In this document: one piece after another, positions 7,037 through 16,010 of the stretch
Position numbering within the stretch: the first letter of the stretch is position 1
Layout: each line of letters opens with the position of its first letter
Assembly (NCBI GenBank): GCA_022819985.1
Contig: JAJEGH010000012.1
Span: 1-64,000 of the forward strand
Length of the DNA: 64,000 bases
Origin: Alphaproteobacteria bacterium
Lineage (GTDB): Bacteria; Pseudomonadota; Alphaproteobacteria; Bin65
Direction of reading: 5' to 3'
Program-made: the position numbers and the translations under genes
Notes under the pieces: model-generated
Told to the model about the DNA's origin: nothing
The model's input: the letters and a program-made list of their open reading frames with translations, nothing else
Databases searched by the model: none

Positions 7037-8644
7037 ATGTACCGTTTCGACCTCACCGAATCCTACATTCCCGCCCAGACCGACGACGTCGTGCTGGAGA
7101 CGACGGTCGGCGGCCAGTTGCGGGACATGGCGGCCAGGCGCGGCGATTGCACGGCGCTGGTGGAGGTGGAACTCGACGGCGGGAACGGGCGGCGCTGGAC
7201 CTATACGGAACTGCTGGCGGACAGCGAGCGGCTCGGGAAAGCGCTGGCGTCGCGCTTCGCGCCGGGCGAGCGGCTGGTGGTATGGGCGCCCAACGTGCCG
7301 GAATGGGTGCTGATGGAATATGCCTGCGGGCTCGCGGGCCTCATTCTCGTGACGGCCAACCCCTCCTACCAGGCGGCCGAACTGCGCTATGTGATGGAGC
7401 AGTCGGGCGCCTCCGCGCTGTTCTCGGTGGAAAGCTACCGGGGCAATCCGATGGCGGAGATCGCCGTTGCGGCAGCCGACGGCCTCGAAGCCGTCCGGGA
7501 ACTCGTCGATCTTGACGATGCCGACGCGCTCTACCGTATCGGGAGCCGCCCGGCGGAATTGCCCGAAGTCACGCCCGACCATGCCGCGCAGATCCAGTAC
7601 ACCTCCGGCACGACCGGCTTCCCCAAGGGGGCCGTGCTGTCGCACCGCTCGCTCACCAACAATGCGCGCTACTGCGCCGTGCGCGCGGGCACAAGGCCGG
7701 ACTCGGTCTGGGCGAACTTCATGCCGATGTTCCACACCAGCGGCTGCGGGCTGATTACCCTCGGCGCGCTCCAGGCGGGCTGCGCGATGTATCTCGTCAA
7801 GCTGTTCGACCCGGCGGCGATCCTGCGGCTGATGGAGCGCGAGAAGGTGACGGCGATCCTGGGCGTGCCGACCATGCTGGTCGCGATGATGGAATGCCTC
7901 GACCAGGAGCCCTTCGACCTCTCGTCGGTGGAGATCGCGGTTTCCGGCGGCTCGATGGTCGCGCCCGAACTGGTGCGCAACGCCAGGGAACGCTTCGGCT
8001 GCGAATTCGAGACCGTTTACGGCCAGACCGAGGCCTCGCCCCTCGTCACCATGCACCATCTGGGCGAAAGCCTCGACATCGTCTGCAACACGGCCGGCCT
8101 GCCGATGCCGCAGACCGAGGTTTCGATCCGCAGCGTGGACGGCAGGAACCGGGTCCTGCCCGTTGGCGAGGTCGGCGAGATCTGCACGCGCGGCTACTGC
8201 GTGATGATCGGCTACCACGACAACCCTTCGGCGACCGCGGACGCCATCGACGCCGACGGCTGGCTGCATACGGGCGATCTCGGCACGCTCGACCGGCAGG
8301 GCTATCTGCGCATTACCGGGCGGGTGAAGGAGATGATTATCCGGGGCGGCGAGAATCTGTTCCCGGCCGAGATCGAGAACACGCTGCTGGAGCATCCCGA
8401 CGTGGCCGAGGTCGCCGTGGTCGGCCTGCCCGACGACAAGTGGGGCGAAATCGTCGCCTGCTTCGTCCGCCTGGAGCCGGGCGGGAGCTTCGACCCGCAG
8501 GAACTGCACCGCCATTGCCGGGCCCGTCTCTCGCCGCAGAAAACGCCGGCGGTGTGGCGCCAGGTCGAGGCCTTCCCGCTCACCGGGTCGGGCAAGATCC
8601 GCAAGTTCCAGCTGGTCGAGGACCATCTGGCGCAGGAGGGCTGA
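7037..8644 (+). CDS. AMP-forming acyl-CoA synthetase
   Basis: 535-residue ANL-superfamily adenylating enzyme that makes acyl-CoA from a carboxylic acid, ATP and CoA. The motifs are all present: P-loop YTSGTTGFPKGAV (about residue 189), YGQTEASP, the hinge region GWLHTGDLGTLD...GYLRITGRVKEMIIRGGENLFPAEIE (given in parts), and the catalytic C-terminal Lys in PLTGSGKIRKFQL. GGGGGAGG upstream sets the ATG. The architecture is closest to medium-chain or aryl acyl-CoA ligases used in catabolism, but chain specificity cannot be read. It is downstream of the aconitase X genes and HigA on the same strand. Confidence 0.9.
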   Translation: MYRFDLTESYIPAQTDDVVLETTVGGQLRDMAARRGDCTALVEVELDGGNGRRWTYTELLADSERLGKALASRFAPGERLVVWAPNVPEWVLMEYACGLAGLILVTANPSYQAAELRYVMEQSGASALFSVESYRGNPMAEIAVAAADGLEAVRELVDLDDADALYRIGSRPAELPEVTPDHAAQIQYTSGTTGFPKGAVLSHRSLTNNARYCAVRAGTRPDSVWANFMPMFHTSGCGLITLGALQAGCAMYLVKLFDPAAILRLMEREKVTAILGVPTMLVAMMECLDQEPFDLSSVEIAVSGGSMVAPELVRNARERFGCEFETVYGQTEASPLVTMHHLGESLDIVCNTAGLPMPQTEVSIRSVDGRNRVLPVGEVGEICTRGYCVMIGYHDNPSATADAIDADGWLHTGDLGTLDRQGYLRITGRVKEMIIRGGENLFPAEIENTLLEHPDVAEVAVVGLPDDKWGEIVACFVRLEPGGSFDPQELHRHCRARLSPQKTPAVWRQVEAFPLTGSGKIRKFQLVEDHLAQEG

Positions 8645-8697
8645 CGGCCCGGAAGCGCTGCTCTGTCGAAGGCCGGGCGGCCTGCCTGTGCGCCCGG

Positions 8698-10794
8698 TCA
8701 GGCGCCGGGATCTGATCCCCGTCCGAACACCGACAGCATGAAGGCGTATTCCTCCGCCACCTCGTGGAGCGCCTCGTAGCGGCCGGATTTGCCGCCGTGG
8801 CCCGCGCCCATGTTCATGCGCAGGAGCAGCAGGTTGTCGTCCGTCTTCGTCGCGCGCAGCTTCGCGACCCATTTGGCCGGCTCCCAATAGGTCACGCGCG
8901 GATCGCTCAGCCCGCCGGTGACGAAGAGGTGCGGATAGGCTTTCGGCCCGGCATTGTCGTAGGGGCTGTAGGCCGCGATCCGGCGGTAGGCCGCCTCGCT
9001 CTCCGAGGGGTTTCCCCATTCCGGATATTCGCCCGGCGTCAGCCAGAGCGTCTCGTCGAGCATGGTGTTCAGCACGTCGACGAACGGCACATGGGCCGCC
9101 GCGGCGCGGAACAGTTCCGGCGCCATGTTGATCGTCGCCCCGACCGTGAGGCCGCCGGCGCTGCCGCCGGCGAGCGCGATATTGCCCTCGCGCGCATAGC
9201 CTGCCGCCGCCAGGTGCCGCGCGACCGCGATCACGTCGCGGAACGTGTTCTCCTTGCGCTCCAGCCTGCCGGCCTCGTACCAGTTCTTGCCGAGTTCCGA
9301 GCCGCCGCGCGGGTTGGCCAGCGCGAAGACGAACCCGCGGTCGAGCAGCGACAGGCGCGCCGTGCCGAACCCCGGGTCCATGTTCATGCCGTAGGAGCCG
9401 TAGGCGTAGAGGTAGAGCGGCGCGCTGCCGTCTTTCGGCGTGTCCCGGCGCCGGACGGTCGTGACCGGCACGAGGACGCCGTCGTGGGACGGGGCCATCT
9501 CCCGCTCGGAGACATAGAGCGAAGCATCGTAGCCGGAGGGGATTTCCTGGACCTTGCAGACGGTGCGTTCGCGCGTGGCGACATCGTAGTCCCAGACCGT
9601 TGGCGGCGTGACCAGCGACTGGTAGGCGATGCGCAGATGGGACTGGCCGAACTCCGCATTGCCGGCGGGGCGGACGGCATAGGCCGGTTCCGGAAAGGCG
9701 ATCCGGTGCTCGCCGCCGGCGAAATGGCGGATGCGCAGATGCTTGACGCCGTCTTCCCGCTCCTCGATCGCCATCCAGTCCCTGAAGACGTGCAGTCCGG
9801 TCAGGTACACGCCGTCCGAAGCGGCGATTTCCTCGCGCCAGTTCTCCGCATCCGGGCTTTCGACCGGTGCGGTGACCAGCCGCTGGTTCGGGTGGGTATC
9901 GTCGGTGAGGATCCAGAACGCGCCGTTACGGTGGTCGGCGCTGTAGAGCCGTCCGGTCCGGCGGGCGCTGATGAGCTGCGGCGGCGTTTCCGGCGCGTCC
10001 GCCGGCAGAAACCGCACTTCCGAGGTCTCGTGATCGCCCGCGGCGATAAACAGATAGCGTTCGTCCCGGCCCAGATCGACCGAGACCCCGAAGCCCGGAT
10101 CGGGCTCGCGGTAGACTTCGACATCCGCTTCGGCGGGCGTGCCCAGCCGGTGCCGCCATACCGACGAGGGCCGAAGCTGCGCATCGAGCCGGACGTAGAA
10201 CAGCGTCCGGTTGTCGGCCGCCCAGGCCGGCGTACCGCTGGTGTCCGGAACGATGTCGGGCAGGTCTTCGCCGGTCGCCAGGTCCCGCACCCGGATCGCA
10301 AACCGCTCCGAGCCGTCGGTATCGGCCGAATAGGCGAGCAGCGAATGGTCCGGCGACGGCTCGACGGCGCGGACCCGCAGATAGTCCAGATCCCCGGTCA
10401 GCGCCGTCTCGTCCAGAATCGTCCGCGGCGCGCCGTCCGGCCCTTCCCCGAAAGGGATGCGGAAATGGGTGCAGTACTGCGCCCCGGGATCGAAGCGCCA
10501 GGAATAGAACCACGGCCCGCGTTTCACCGGTACGCCGCTGTCGTCGTCCTTCAGGCGGCCCTTCAGTTCCCGGAACAGCCGCTCCCGGAGGTCGGCGAGC
10601 GGCGCCATGACGGCTTCCCGATAGGCGTTCTCGGCTTCGAGATGGGCGAGAATCGCCGGATCGCGGACATCGGGATAGCCCGGGTCGCGCAGCCAGGCAT
10701 AGTCGTCGGTCCGGCTGTGGCCGTGGTGCTGCGAGACGACCGGCCGGCGCGCGGCGACCGGCGGCGCCGGAGCGTTTCGGTTCGGCTTGTCCAT
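8698..10794 (-). CDS. ptrB: Oligopeptidase B (S9A prolyl-oligopeptidase family)
   Basis: 698-residue serine peptidase cleaving short peptides after basic residues. An N-terminal beta-propeller (about residues 60-400) is followed by an alpha/beta-hydrolase domain. The catalytic Ser is in GGSAGGLTVG, the Asp in GGLSDPRVTYWEP and the His in GAGHGGKSGR. YGSYGMNMDP and ANPRGGSELGKNWYEAGR are typical of oligopeptidase B. No signal peptide, so it is cytosolic. The ATG at 10794 gives MDKPNRNAP followed by the expected SRTDDYAWLRD; a further 14 upstream codons look non-coding. It is transcribed divergently from the DUF1223 gene. Confidence 0.93.
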   Translation of the reverse strand: MDKPNRNAPAPPVAARRPVVSQHHGHSRTDDYAWLRDPGYPDVRDPAILAHLEAENAYREAVMAPLADLRERLFRELKGRLKDDDSGVPVKRGPWFYSWRFDPGAQYCTHFRIPFGEGPDGAPRTILDETALTGDLDYLRVRAVEPSPDHSLLAYSADTDGSERFAIRVRDLATGEDLPDIVPDTSGTPAWAADNRTLFYVRLDAQLRPSSVWRHRLGTPAEADVEVYREPDPGFGVSVDLGRDERYLFIAAGDHETSEVRFLPADAPETPPQLISARRTGRLYSADHRNGAFWILTDDTHPNQRLVTAPVESPDAENWREEIAASDGVYLTGLHVFRDWMAIEEREDGVKHLRIRHFAGGEHRIAFPEPAYAVRPAGNAEFGQSHLRIAYQSLVTPPTVWDYDVATRERTVCKVQEIPSGYDASLYVSEREMAPSHDGVLVPVTTVRRRDTPKDGSAPLYLYAYGSYGMNMDPGFGTARLSLLDRGFVFALANPRGGSELGKNWYEAGRLERKENTFRDVIAVARHLAAAGYAREGNIALAGGSAGGLTVGATINMAPELFRAAAAHVPFVDVLNTMLDETLWLTPGEYPEWGNPSESEAAYRRIAAYSPYDNAGPKAYPHLFVTGGLSDPRVTYWEPAKWVAKLRATKTDDNLLLLRMNMGAGHGGKSGRYEALHEVAEEYAFMLSVFGRGSDPGA

Positions 10795-10863
10795 GACGCC
10801 GATGTGGCCTGCCGCCGCCGGCTTGACAACCGGCACACGCGCCCGAATTTCATGCCGGAAGGC

Positions 10864-10877
10864 TCACTCATTAGTGA
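10864..10877. promoter_or_regulatory. Short inverted repeat in a divergent promoter gap
   Basis: TCACT-CATT-AGTGA lies in the 118-bp gap between the divergent oligopeptidase B and DUF1223 genes, in a locally AT-richer stretch. The position suits an operator or an overlapping promoter element, but the arms are only five bases long. Confidence 0.25.
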
Positions 10878-10912
10878 TTCGAACCGACGCAACGACCGAC
10901 ATAGGTTTGGTT

Positions 10913-11665
10913 ATGCTTGGAATCGCCAAAACCGCCGCCCGAACGCTCGCTGCACTTGCGCTGGCCGCCGCCTTGGCCCCGGCTGGGGGCCTTGCCGATA
11001 CCGCAAAGCCCCCGGTGGTCGTCGAGCTGTTCACCTCGCAGGGCTGCTATTCCTGCCCGCCGGCGGACAAGTTCCTCGGCGTGCTGGCGCAGCGCCCCGG
11101 CGTGATCGCCCTGTCCTTCCACGTCGACTACTGGAACTATCTGGGCTGGCGCGATCCCTTTTCGAGCGCCGAGGCGACGAAACGGCAGCATGAGTATGCC
11201 TCGGCCATGCGCCGCCGGACCGTCTATACGCCGCAGATGGTGGTGGACGGCAAACTGCAGGGCATCGGCAGCTACACCGGCGTCATAGACGGGCACATCC
11301 GGCTCCGGCAACAGGCGGCGGACGACCGTGTCGCCGTGTCGATTTCCGGAGACGCCAATGCCGAATCGCTGACCGCCGCCCTCAAGGGCGATGGCGGGCG
11401 GACCGGGGATTGCGCGATATGGCTGGTCTATTTCGACAAGCAGCACACCACGGAGATTCCGCGCGGCGAAAATGCCGGCAAGACGCTGACCTACTACAAC
11501 GTGGTGCGCGAAATCCGCCGGGTCGCCGAATACCGGGGCACAGACCTCGAAATCGATCTGCCGCGCACCGGTGCGAAGGGCGCCCGATACGACCGGGCCG
11601 CAATTCTGGTCCAGGAGCCGGAAGGCGGCCGGATCGTCGGCGCGGCCTGGGCGCCGCTGAAATAA
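10913..11665 (+). CDS. Exported DUF1223 protein with thioredoxin-like fold
   Basis: 250 residues. It opens with a clear Sec signal peptide (ARTLAALALAAALAPAGGLA, cleavage near residue 28). The DUF1223 core follows: VVVELFTSQGCYSCPPADKFL with a CxxC redox pair, ALSFHVDYWNYLGWRDPFSS, and TVYTPQMVVDGKLQGIGS. The latter parts resemble the cis-Pro region of thioredoxin folds. The C-terminal third is beta-rich. The protein is expected in the periplasm; its reaction is not known to me. The ATG at 10913 is the one that directly precedes the signal peptide. Confidence 0.85.
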   Translation: MLGIAKTAARTLAALALAAALAPAGGLADTAKPPVVVELFTSQGCYSCPPADKFLGVLAQRPGVIALSFHVDYWNYLGWRDPFSSAEATKRQHEYASAMRRRTVYTPQMVVDGKLQGIGSYTGVIDGHIRLRQQAADDRVAVSISGDANAESLTAALKGDGGRTGDCAIWLVYFDKQHTTEIPRGENAGKTLTYYNVVREIRRVAEYRGTDLEIDLPRTGAKGARYDRAAILVQEPEGGRIVGAAWAPLK

Positions 11666-11770
11666 CGCCCGCATAACTCAGCTAGCGCCTCCGCACCGGG
11701 CGAGGCAGCCCCGGTTGCCGGCCGCCGCGCCGGCTCCGGACCCTTGCGTTTCGCGCCGTCCCGGACGACC

Positions 11771-14275
11771 ATGCGCCCCATGAGGCCGAAGCCCGACGTT
11801 CCCGGCTCCGCGAACCGGCGCATTACCGCCGTCCTCGGGCCGACCAACACCGGCAAGACGCATTTCGCGATGGAGCGCATGCTGGCGCACGGCTCCGGCA
11901 TGATCGGCTTTCCGCTGCGCCTGCTCGCCCGCGAGAATTACGATCGCGCCGTGCGCGCCGCCGGCGGCCACGCGGTGGCGCTGGTCACGGGCGAAGAAAA
12001 GATCGTGCCGCCCGCGGCGCGCTATTTCCTATGCACCGTGGAAGCCATGCCGGTGGACCGGGACGTCGAATTCCTCGCGATCGACGAGGTCCAGCTCGCC
12101 GCCGATCCGGAACGCGGCCACGTCTTTACCGACCGCATCCTCCAGGCGCGCGGGACGGCGGAGACCGTTCTGATCGGGGCCGATACCGTCCGGCCGGTCC
12201 TGAATCGGCTGGTGCCCGAAGCCCGGATCATCGCCCGCCCGCGTTTCTCGCGCCTTGCCTACGCCGGCCCGAAGAAGATCACCCGCCTGCCGCCGCGCAC
12301 CGCCGCCGTCGCCTTCTCGGCCCAGGATGTCTATGCGCTGGCCGAGGCGATCCGGCGGCGGCGCGGCGGCGCGGCCGTGGTGCTCGGCGCGCTCAGCCCG
12401 CGCACCCGCAACGCCCAGGTCGAGATGTTCCAGGCCGGCGAAGTCGATTATCTGGTCGCCACCGATGCCATCGGCATGGGCCTCAACATGGATGTGGGCC
12501 ACATCGCCTTTTCCGACCTGGTCAAGTTCGACGGGCGCATGCGCCGGCGCCTGACCCCGGCGGAGATCGGGCAGATCGCCGGGCGCGCCGGCCGGCACAT
12601 GCAGGACGGCACCTTCGGCACGACCGCCAACGCCGGCGAATTCGACGCCGATCTGATCGAAGCGATCGAATCCCACAGCTTCGATCCCCTGCCCTTCGTC
12701 TTCTGGCGCAATCCGGAGCTGTCGTTCGACACGGTCGACGCCCTGATCCGGTCCCTGGCGCTGCCGCCGTCGTCGCCGGATCTGGCGCCGGCGCGCGAAG
12801 CGGAGGATTTCCGCACCCTGACGGCGCTGTCGCGCCAGCCCGGCCTGCGCGCCCGCCTCGACGGTCCGGCGACCGTCGCCCTGCTCTGGGAATGCTGCCA
12901 GATTCCCGATTTCCGCAAGATTCTGGGCGAGGCGCACAACAGCCTGGTCAGCCGCATCTTCATGGACCTGACCGGGAGCAAGGGGCGGATTTCGCCGGCC
13001 TGGATCGAACGGCAGGTCTCGCGGATCGACCGGACGACCGGCGATATCGGCGCGCTGGCCGGCCGGATCGCGGATATCCGCACCTGGACCTATGTGTCCT
13101 ACCGCAGCGACTGGCTGGACGAACCGCTGCACTGGCAGGAACGGACGCGGCGGATCGAGGATCGTCTCTCCGACGCGCTCCATGAGCGGCTGACCGAGCG
13201 CTTCGTCGACAAACGCACCGCTATCCTGGTCAAGCGCCTGCGCAGCAAACAGGAGCTTGAAGCTGCGGTCATGGAATCCGGCGAGGTCGTCGTCGAAGGC
13301 GTCGCCATCGGGCGGATGGACGGTTTCCGCTTCGTCGCTGCGCCGGCCGCCTCCGGCGAAGACGCCCGCGCCATGCGCAACGCCGGCTGGCGGGCGCTGC
13401 GCCCGGCGATAGAAGAACGGCTCGCCCTGCTGGAGGCGGCGAAACCGAAGGCCGTCAAACTGCAGCCCGGCGGCGACCTGCGCTGGCGGGGTGCGGTTAT
13501 CGGGCGGCTGGTCAAGGGAGACCATTTGCTCAAGCCGCGGATCCGGCCGGTTGTCGGCGACGGTCTCGATCCGTCCGTCCGCAACCGGGTCGCGGCGAAG
13601 CTCGACAGCTGGCTGGCCGCCTATCTGCCGTTCCGCCTGGGCGCCATCGCCGGCCCGGCGCCGGAGGGCATCGGCGGCCAGGCCCGGGCCCTGCTGTACC
13701 GGCTCGGCGAAGCCGGCGGCCACCTGCCGCGCCGCAGCCTGCGGGCGGAAATCGACGGCCTCGCCAGGGCGGACCGCAAGACGCTGGCCGCGCACGGCGT
13801 GAAGCTCGGCGCCCAGCGCATCTACTATCCGGATCTGATGCGGCCCCGGTCGCAGGCTCTGCTCGCCCTGCTGTGGGCGGTATATCGCGGCCTGGAGAAG
13901 CTCGAACCGCCGCCCTTCGCGGCCTGTCTCGACGGGATCGGCGCGCTGCCGCGTGGTCTGCTGCCGGCCTGCGGCTATGTCGTTGCGCAAGACAAGGCGG
14001 TGCGCGCCGACCGGATCGAGGCGCTGTGGCGCGCGATCAAGCGGCTGCCGGAGGGCACGGCGGTGACGGCAGACCCCGCGCTCGCCGAGGCCGCCGGTAT
14101 TCCGGATGCCTTTCTCGCAACGGCGCTCCACGGTCTCGGTTACCGGCCCGGCCCGGAGGCCGGCGGCGCGTGGCGCAAGGCCGCCGGCCGGCCGCGCAAG
14201 CGCAAGGATGCGCGCCCGCACCCGAACCCCTGCTCGCCGTTTGCCATCCTGCGCGAACTGACCGCCAGCCGCTGA
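11771..14275 (+). CDS. SUV3-like DExH RNA helicase
   Basis: 834-residue SF2 helicase of the type that gave rise to mitochondrial SUV3. It has Walker A LGPTNTGKTHFAMERML, motif II AIDEVQLAADPERGHVFTDR (DEVQ), motif IV-VI region VATDAIGMGLNMDV and QIAGRAGRHMQDG, and a long C-terminal region rich in Arg/Lys. It probably unwinds RNA during decay. A TTG further upstream is possible, but the ATG at 11771 (or 11780) is more likely. The next gene, for the S4 protein Hsp15, starts six bases after the stop. This helicase-hslR pairing is common in alphaproteobacteria. Confidence 0.88.
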   Translation: MRPMRPKPDVPGSANRRITAVLGPTNTGKTHFAMERMLAHGSGMIGFPLRLLARENYDRAVRAAGGHAVALVTGEEKIVPPAARYFLCTVEAMPVDRDVEFLAIDEVQLAADPERGHVFTDRILQARGTAETVLIGADTVRPVLNRLVPEARIIARPRFSRLAYAGPKKITRLPPRTAAVAFSAQDVYALAEAIRRRRGGAAVVLGALSPRTRNAQVEMFQAGEVDYLVATDAIGMGLNMDVGHIAFSDLVKFDGRMRRRLTPAEIGQIAGRAGRHMQDGTFGTTANAGEFDADLIEAIESHSFDPLPFVFWRNPELSFDTVDALIRSLALPPSSPDLAPAREAEDFRTLTALSRQPGLRARLDGPATVALLWECCQIPDFRKILGEAHNSLVSRIFMDLTGSKGRISPAWIERQVSRIDRTTGDIGALAGRIADIRTWTYVSYRSDWLDEPLHWQERTRRIEDRLSDALHERLTERFVDKRTAILVKRLRSKQELEAAVMESGEVVVEGVAIGRMDGFRFVAAPAASGEDARAMRNAGWRALRPAIEERLALLEAAKPKAVKLQPGGDLRWRGAVIGRLVKGDHLLKPRIRPVVGDGLDPSVRNRVAAKLDSWLAAYLPFRLGAIAGPAPEGIGGQARALLYRLGEAGGHLPRRSLRAEIDGLARADRKTLAAHGVKLGAQRIYYPDLMRPRSQALLALLWAVYRGLEKLEPPPFAACLDGIGALPRGLLPACGYVVAQDKAVRADRIEALWRAIKRLPEGTAVTADPALAEAAGIPDAFLATALHGLGYRPGPEAGGAWRKAAGRPRKRKDARPHPNPCSPFAILRELTASR

Positions 14276-14281
14276 GGCCCG

Positions 14282-14710
14282 ATGCCGGTATCGCCGACCG
14301 CCGCCACCGCCGGGCAGGAAGACATCGGGCCGCGCCTCGACAAGTGGCTGTGGTACGCCCGCTTCTTCAAGACCCGGACCCTGGCCGGCAAGCTGTGCAA
14401 CGGCGGTAAATTGCGGGTGAACGGCGACCCCATCGCCAAGGCGCATTACCGGGTCCGGCGCGGCGACGTGCTGACCTTTCCGCAGGGCGGCCGGATCCGG
14501 GTCGTCGAGGTGCGCGCGTTCGGCGTCCGCCGCGGGCCGGCCGCCGAAGCGCAGACGCTGTACGAGGATCTGGCGCCGCCGGCGCCGCGGCCGGCGGCTG
14601 CAGAGGTCCGGCCGGACAGCGCACCCGCCGCGCCGCATCGGGATGCCGGCGCCGGCCGGCCGACCAAGGCCGAGCGTCGGGCCATCGAACGGCTGCGCGG
14701 CCGGCCCTGA
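14282..14710 (+). CDS. hslR: S4-domain RNA-binding protein, Hsp15 type
   Basis: 142 residues. The S4 domain runs from RLDKWLWYARFFKTRTLAGKL to GDVLTFPQGG, with the invariant start of the Hsp15 family (R-L-DKWLW-AR). Hsp15 recognises stalled 50S subunits that carry nascent peptidyl-tRNA. The tail is Ala/Pro-rich and ends with a basic helix (TKAERRAIERLRGR). It sits six bases after the SUV3-like helicase gene and is almost certainly co-transcribed with it. Confidence 0.9.
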   Translation: MPVSPTAATAGQEDIGPRLDKWLWYARFFKTRTLAGKLCNGGKLRVNGDPIAKAHYRVRRGDVLTFPQGGRIRVVEVRAFGVRRGPAAEAQTLYEDLAPPAPRPAAAEVRPDSAPAAPHRDAGAGRPTKAERRAIERLRGRP

Positions 14711-14731
14711 ACCGGAACGGATAGCGGCGGC

Positions 14732-15454
14732 ATGACCGACCTTCTGGCCGACCCGAACGCCTGGATCAGCCTGGCGACGCTGACCGCGCTCGAGATCGTG
14801 CTCGGTATCGACAATCTGATCTTCATCGCCATCCTGGCCGACCGGCTGCCGGAGCGTCAGCGCCCGGCGGCCCGCCGACTCGGCCTCGGCGCGGCGCTGG
14901 TCACGCGCCTCGCGCTGCTGTTCGTCATCACCTGGCTGGCGGGCCTCAACCAGTCGCTGTTTACCGTCTGGGGCGAGGAGATTTCCTGGCGGGATATCGT
15001 GCTGATCGCCGGCGGCCTGTTTCTGATCGGCAAGGCGACGATGGAGATCGACCACGACCTGGAGGGCGACCGCAAGCGCAGGCCGACCAGGCTCTGGGGC
15101 GGTTTCGGCATCGTCATCGCCCAGATCGCCGTTATCGATATCGTGTTCTCCCTCGATTCGGTCATCACGGCGGTCGGCATGGCGCGCCATATCGAGGTGA
15201 TGGTCGCCGCCATCATGATCGCCATCCTGGTGATGCTGCTGGCGGCGGAACCGGTCGGCCGCTTCGTCGCCGCCCACCCGACGATCAAGATGCTGGCGCT
15301 CTCTTTCCTGATCCTGGTCGGGGTGATGCTGGTCGCCGACGGCGTCGGCCTGCACATCCCCAAGGGCTACCTGTATTTCGCCATGGCCTTCGCGCTGGGC
15401 GTGGAAACCCTCAACCTGCTGGCGCGCAAGGCGCGGGCGCGAAAGCGCGGCTGA
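14732..15454 (+). CDS. TerC family integral membrane protein
   Basis: 240 residues with about seven hydrophobic segments. Family motifs are EIVLGIDNLIFIAILADRLP near the N-terminus and DIVFSLDSVITAVGMA in the middle; the conserved acidic residues within membrane segments (E20, D25, D143 region) are typical of TerC/Alx metal-ion exporters. A loop (DHDLEGDRKRRPTR) lies on one side after the third segment. It follows hslR by 21 nt on the same strand. TerC proteins are linked to tellurite resistance and manganese export; which applies here is unknown. Confidence 0.9.
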   Translation: MTDLLADPNAWISLATLTALEIVLGIDNLIFIAILADRLPERQRPAARRLGLGAALVTRLALLFVITWLAGLNQSLFTVWGEEISWRDIVLIAGGLFLIGKATMEIDHDLEGDRKRRPTRLWGGFGIVIAQIAVIDIVFSLDSVITAVGMARHIEVMVAAIMIAILVMLLAAEPVGRFVAAHPTIKMLALSFLILVGVMLVADGVGLHIPKGYLYFAMAFALGVETLNLLARKARARKRG

Positions 15455-15478
15455 ATCCGGCGGACGGAGTCCGGGCCG

Positions 15479-15949
15479 CTACCGGTAATGGCGCGGCGGA
15501 TAGGGCAACGGCAGGACAACCGTGAACCCGCCCCGGCAGCGGACATGACGGTGGCGCGGAACCGGATGGCGGTGGCCCCGGGTGCGCCGGTGATGATGGT
15601 GGCGCCAGTGCCCCCGCGGCCATGGCCTGGCGACGACACAGGGGTGGGGGAAGCCCCAGTAGAGATATCCCCAATAGGGATAGTGCCGGTGCCGGTTCGG
15701 CTGGTGCCGGTAGGGCCGATGCCGGAAGCGCCTGTGCTCCGGATAGCCATGGTGGCGGCCGTGGCGGCGATGGCGGTGGCCCCAGCGGTCGTGGACGGGG
15801 ATCGCTTCCGGGCCGGTCCCGCCGGCGCGGTCCAGAGCGGGACCGGCCCGGCCTTGCGAACCCGGAGCCGCCTGGAGCGGCGGCGCCGGCGCTGCGAGGA
15901 ACAGGGCGACGGCGCCGAATGCGAGGGCGGATTGCAGAATCGGTCTCAT
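15479..15949 (-). CDS. Small exported His/Arg/Tyr-rich protein
   Basis: 156 residues with a good signal peptide (ILQSALAFGAVALFLAAPAPPLQA, cleavage near residue 27). The mature part is extremely rich in His, Arg, Tyr, Trp and Pro, with runs such as GHRHRRHGRHHG, RHYPYWGYLYWG and WRHHHHRR. No enzyme motif. The composition suggests metal or polyanion binding in the periplasm, but it resembles no function I know. AGGAG stands before the ATG. The length, start and signal peptide argue for a real gene despite the low complexity. Confidence 0.65.
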   Translation of the reverse strand: MRPILQSALAFGAVALFLAAPAPPLQAAPGSQGRAGPALDRAGGTGPEAIPVHDRWGHRHRRHGRHHGYPEHRRFRHRPYRHQPNRHRHYPYWGYLYWGFPHPCVVARPWPRGHWRHHHHRRTRGHRHPVPRHRHVRCRGGFTVVLPLPYPPRHYR

Positions 15950-16010
15950 GGTGCGCTCCTTCCTTTGCGCGCCTGCCTTGCGGGGGCGGCGGGACGGCGG
16001 GACCCGAAAT

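Noticed and set aside
12029..15355. A 1108-codon open frame on the minus strand
   Set aside because: It lies wholly antisense to the SUV3-like helicase, hslR and terC genes, is Arg/Ala/Gly/Asp-rich without any domain, and is the usual shadow produced by high GC.
15479..16010. Plus-strand frames opposite the His-rich gene
   Set aside because: These have no signal peptide or start context, while the minus-strand frame has both.
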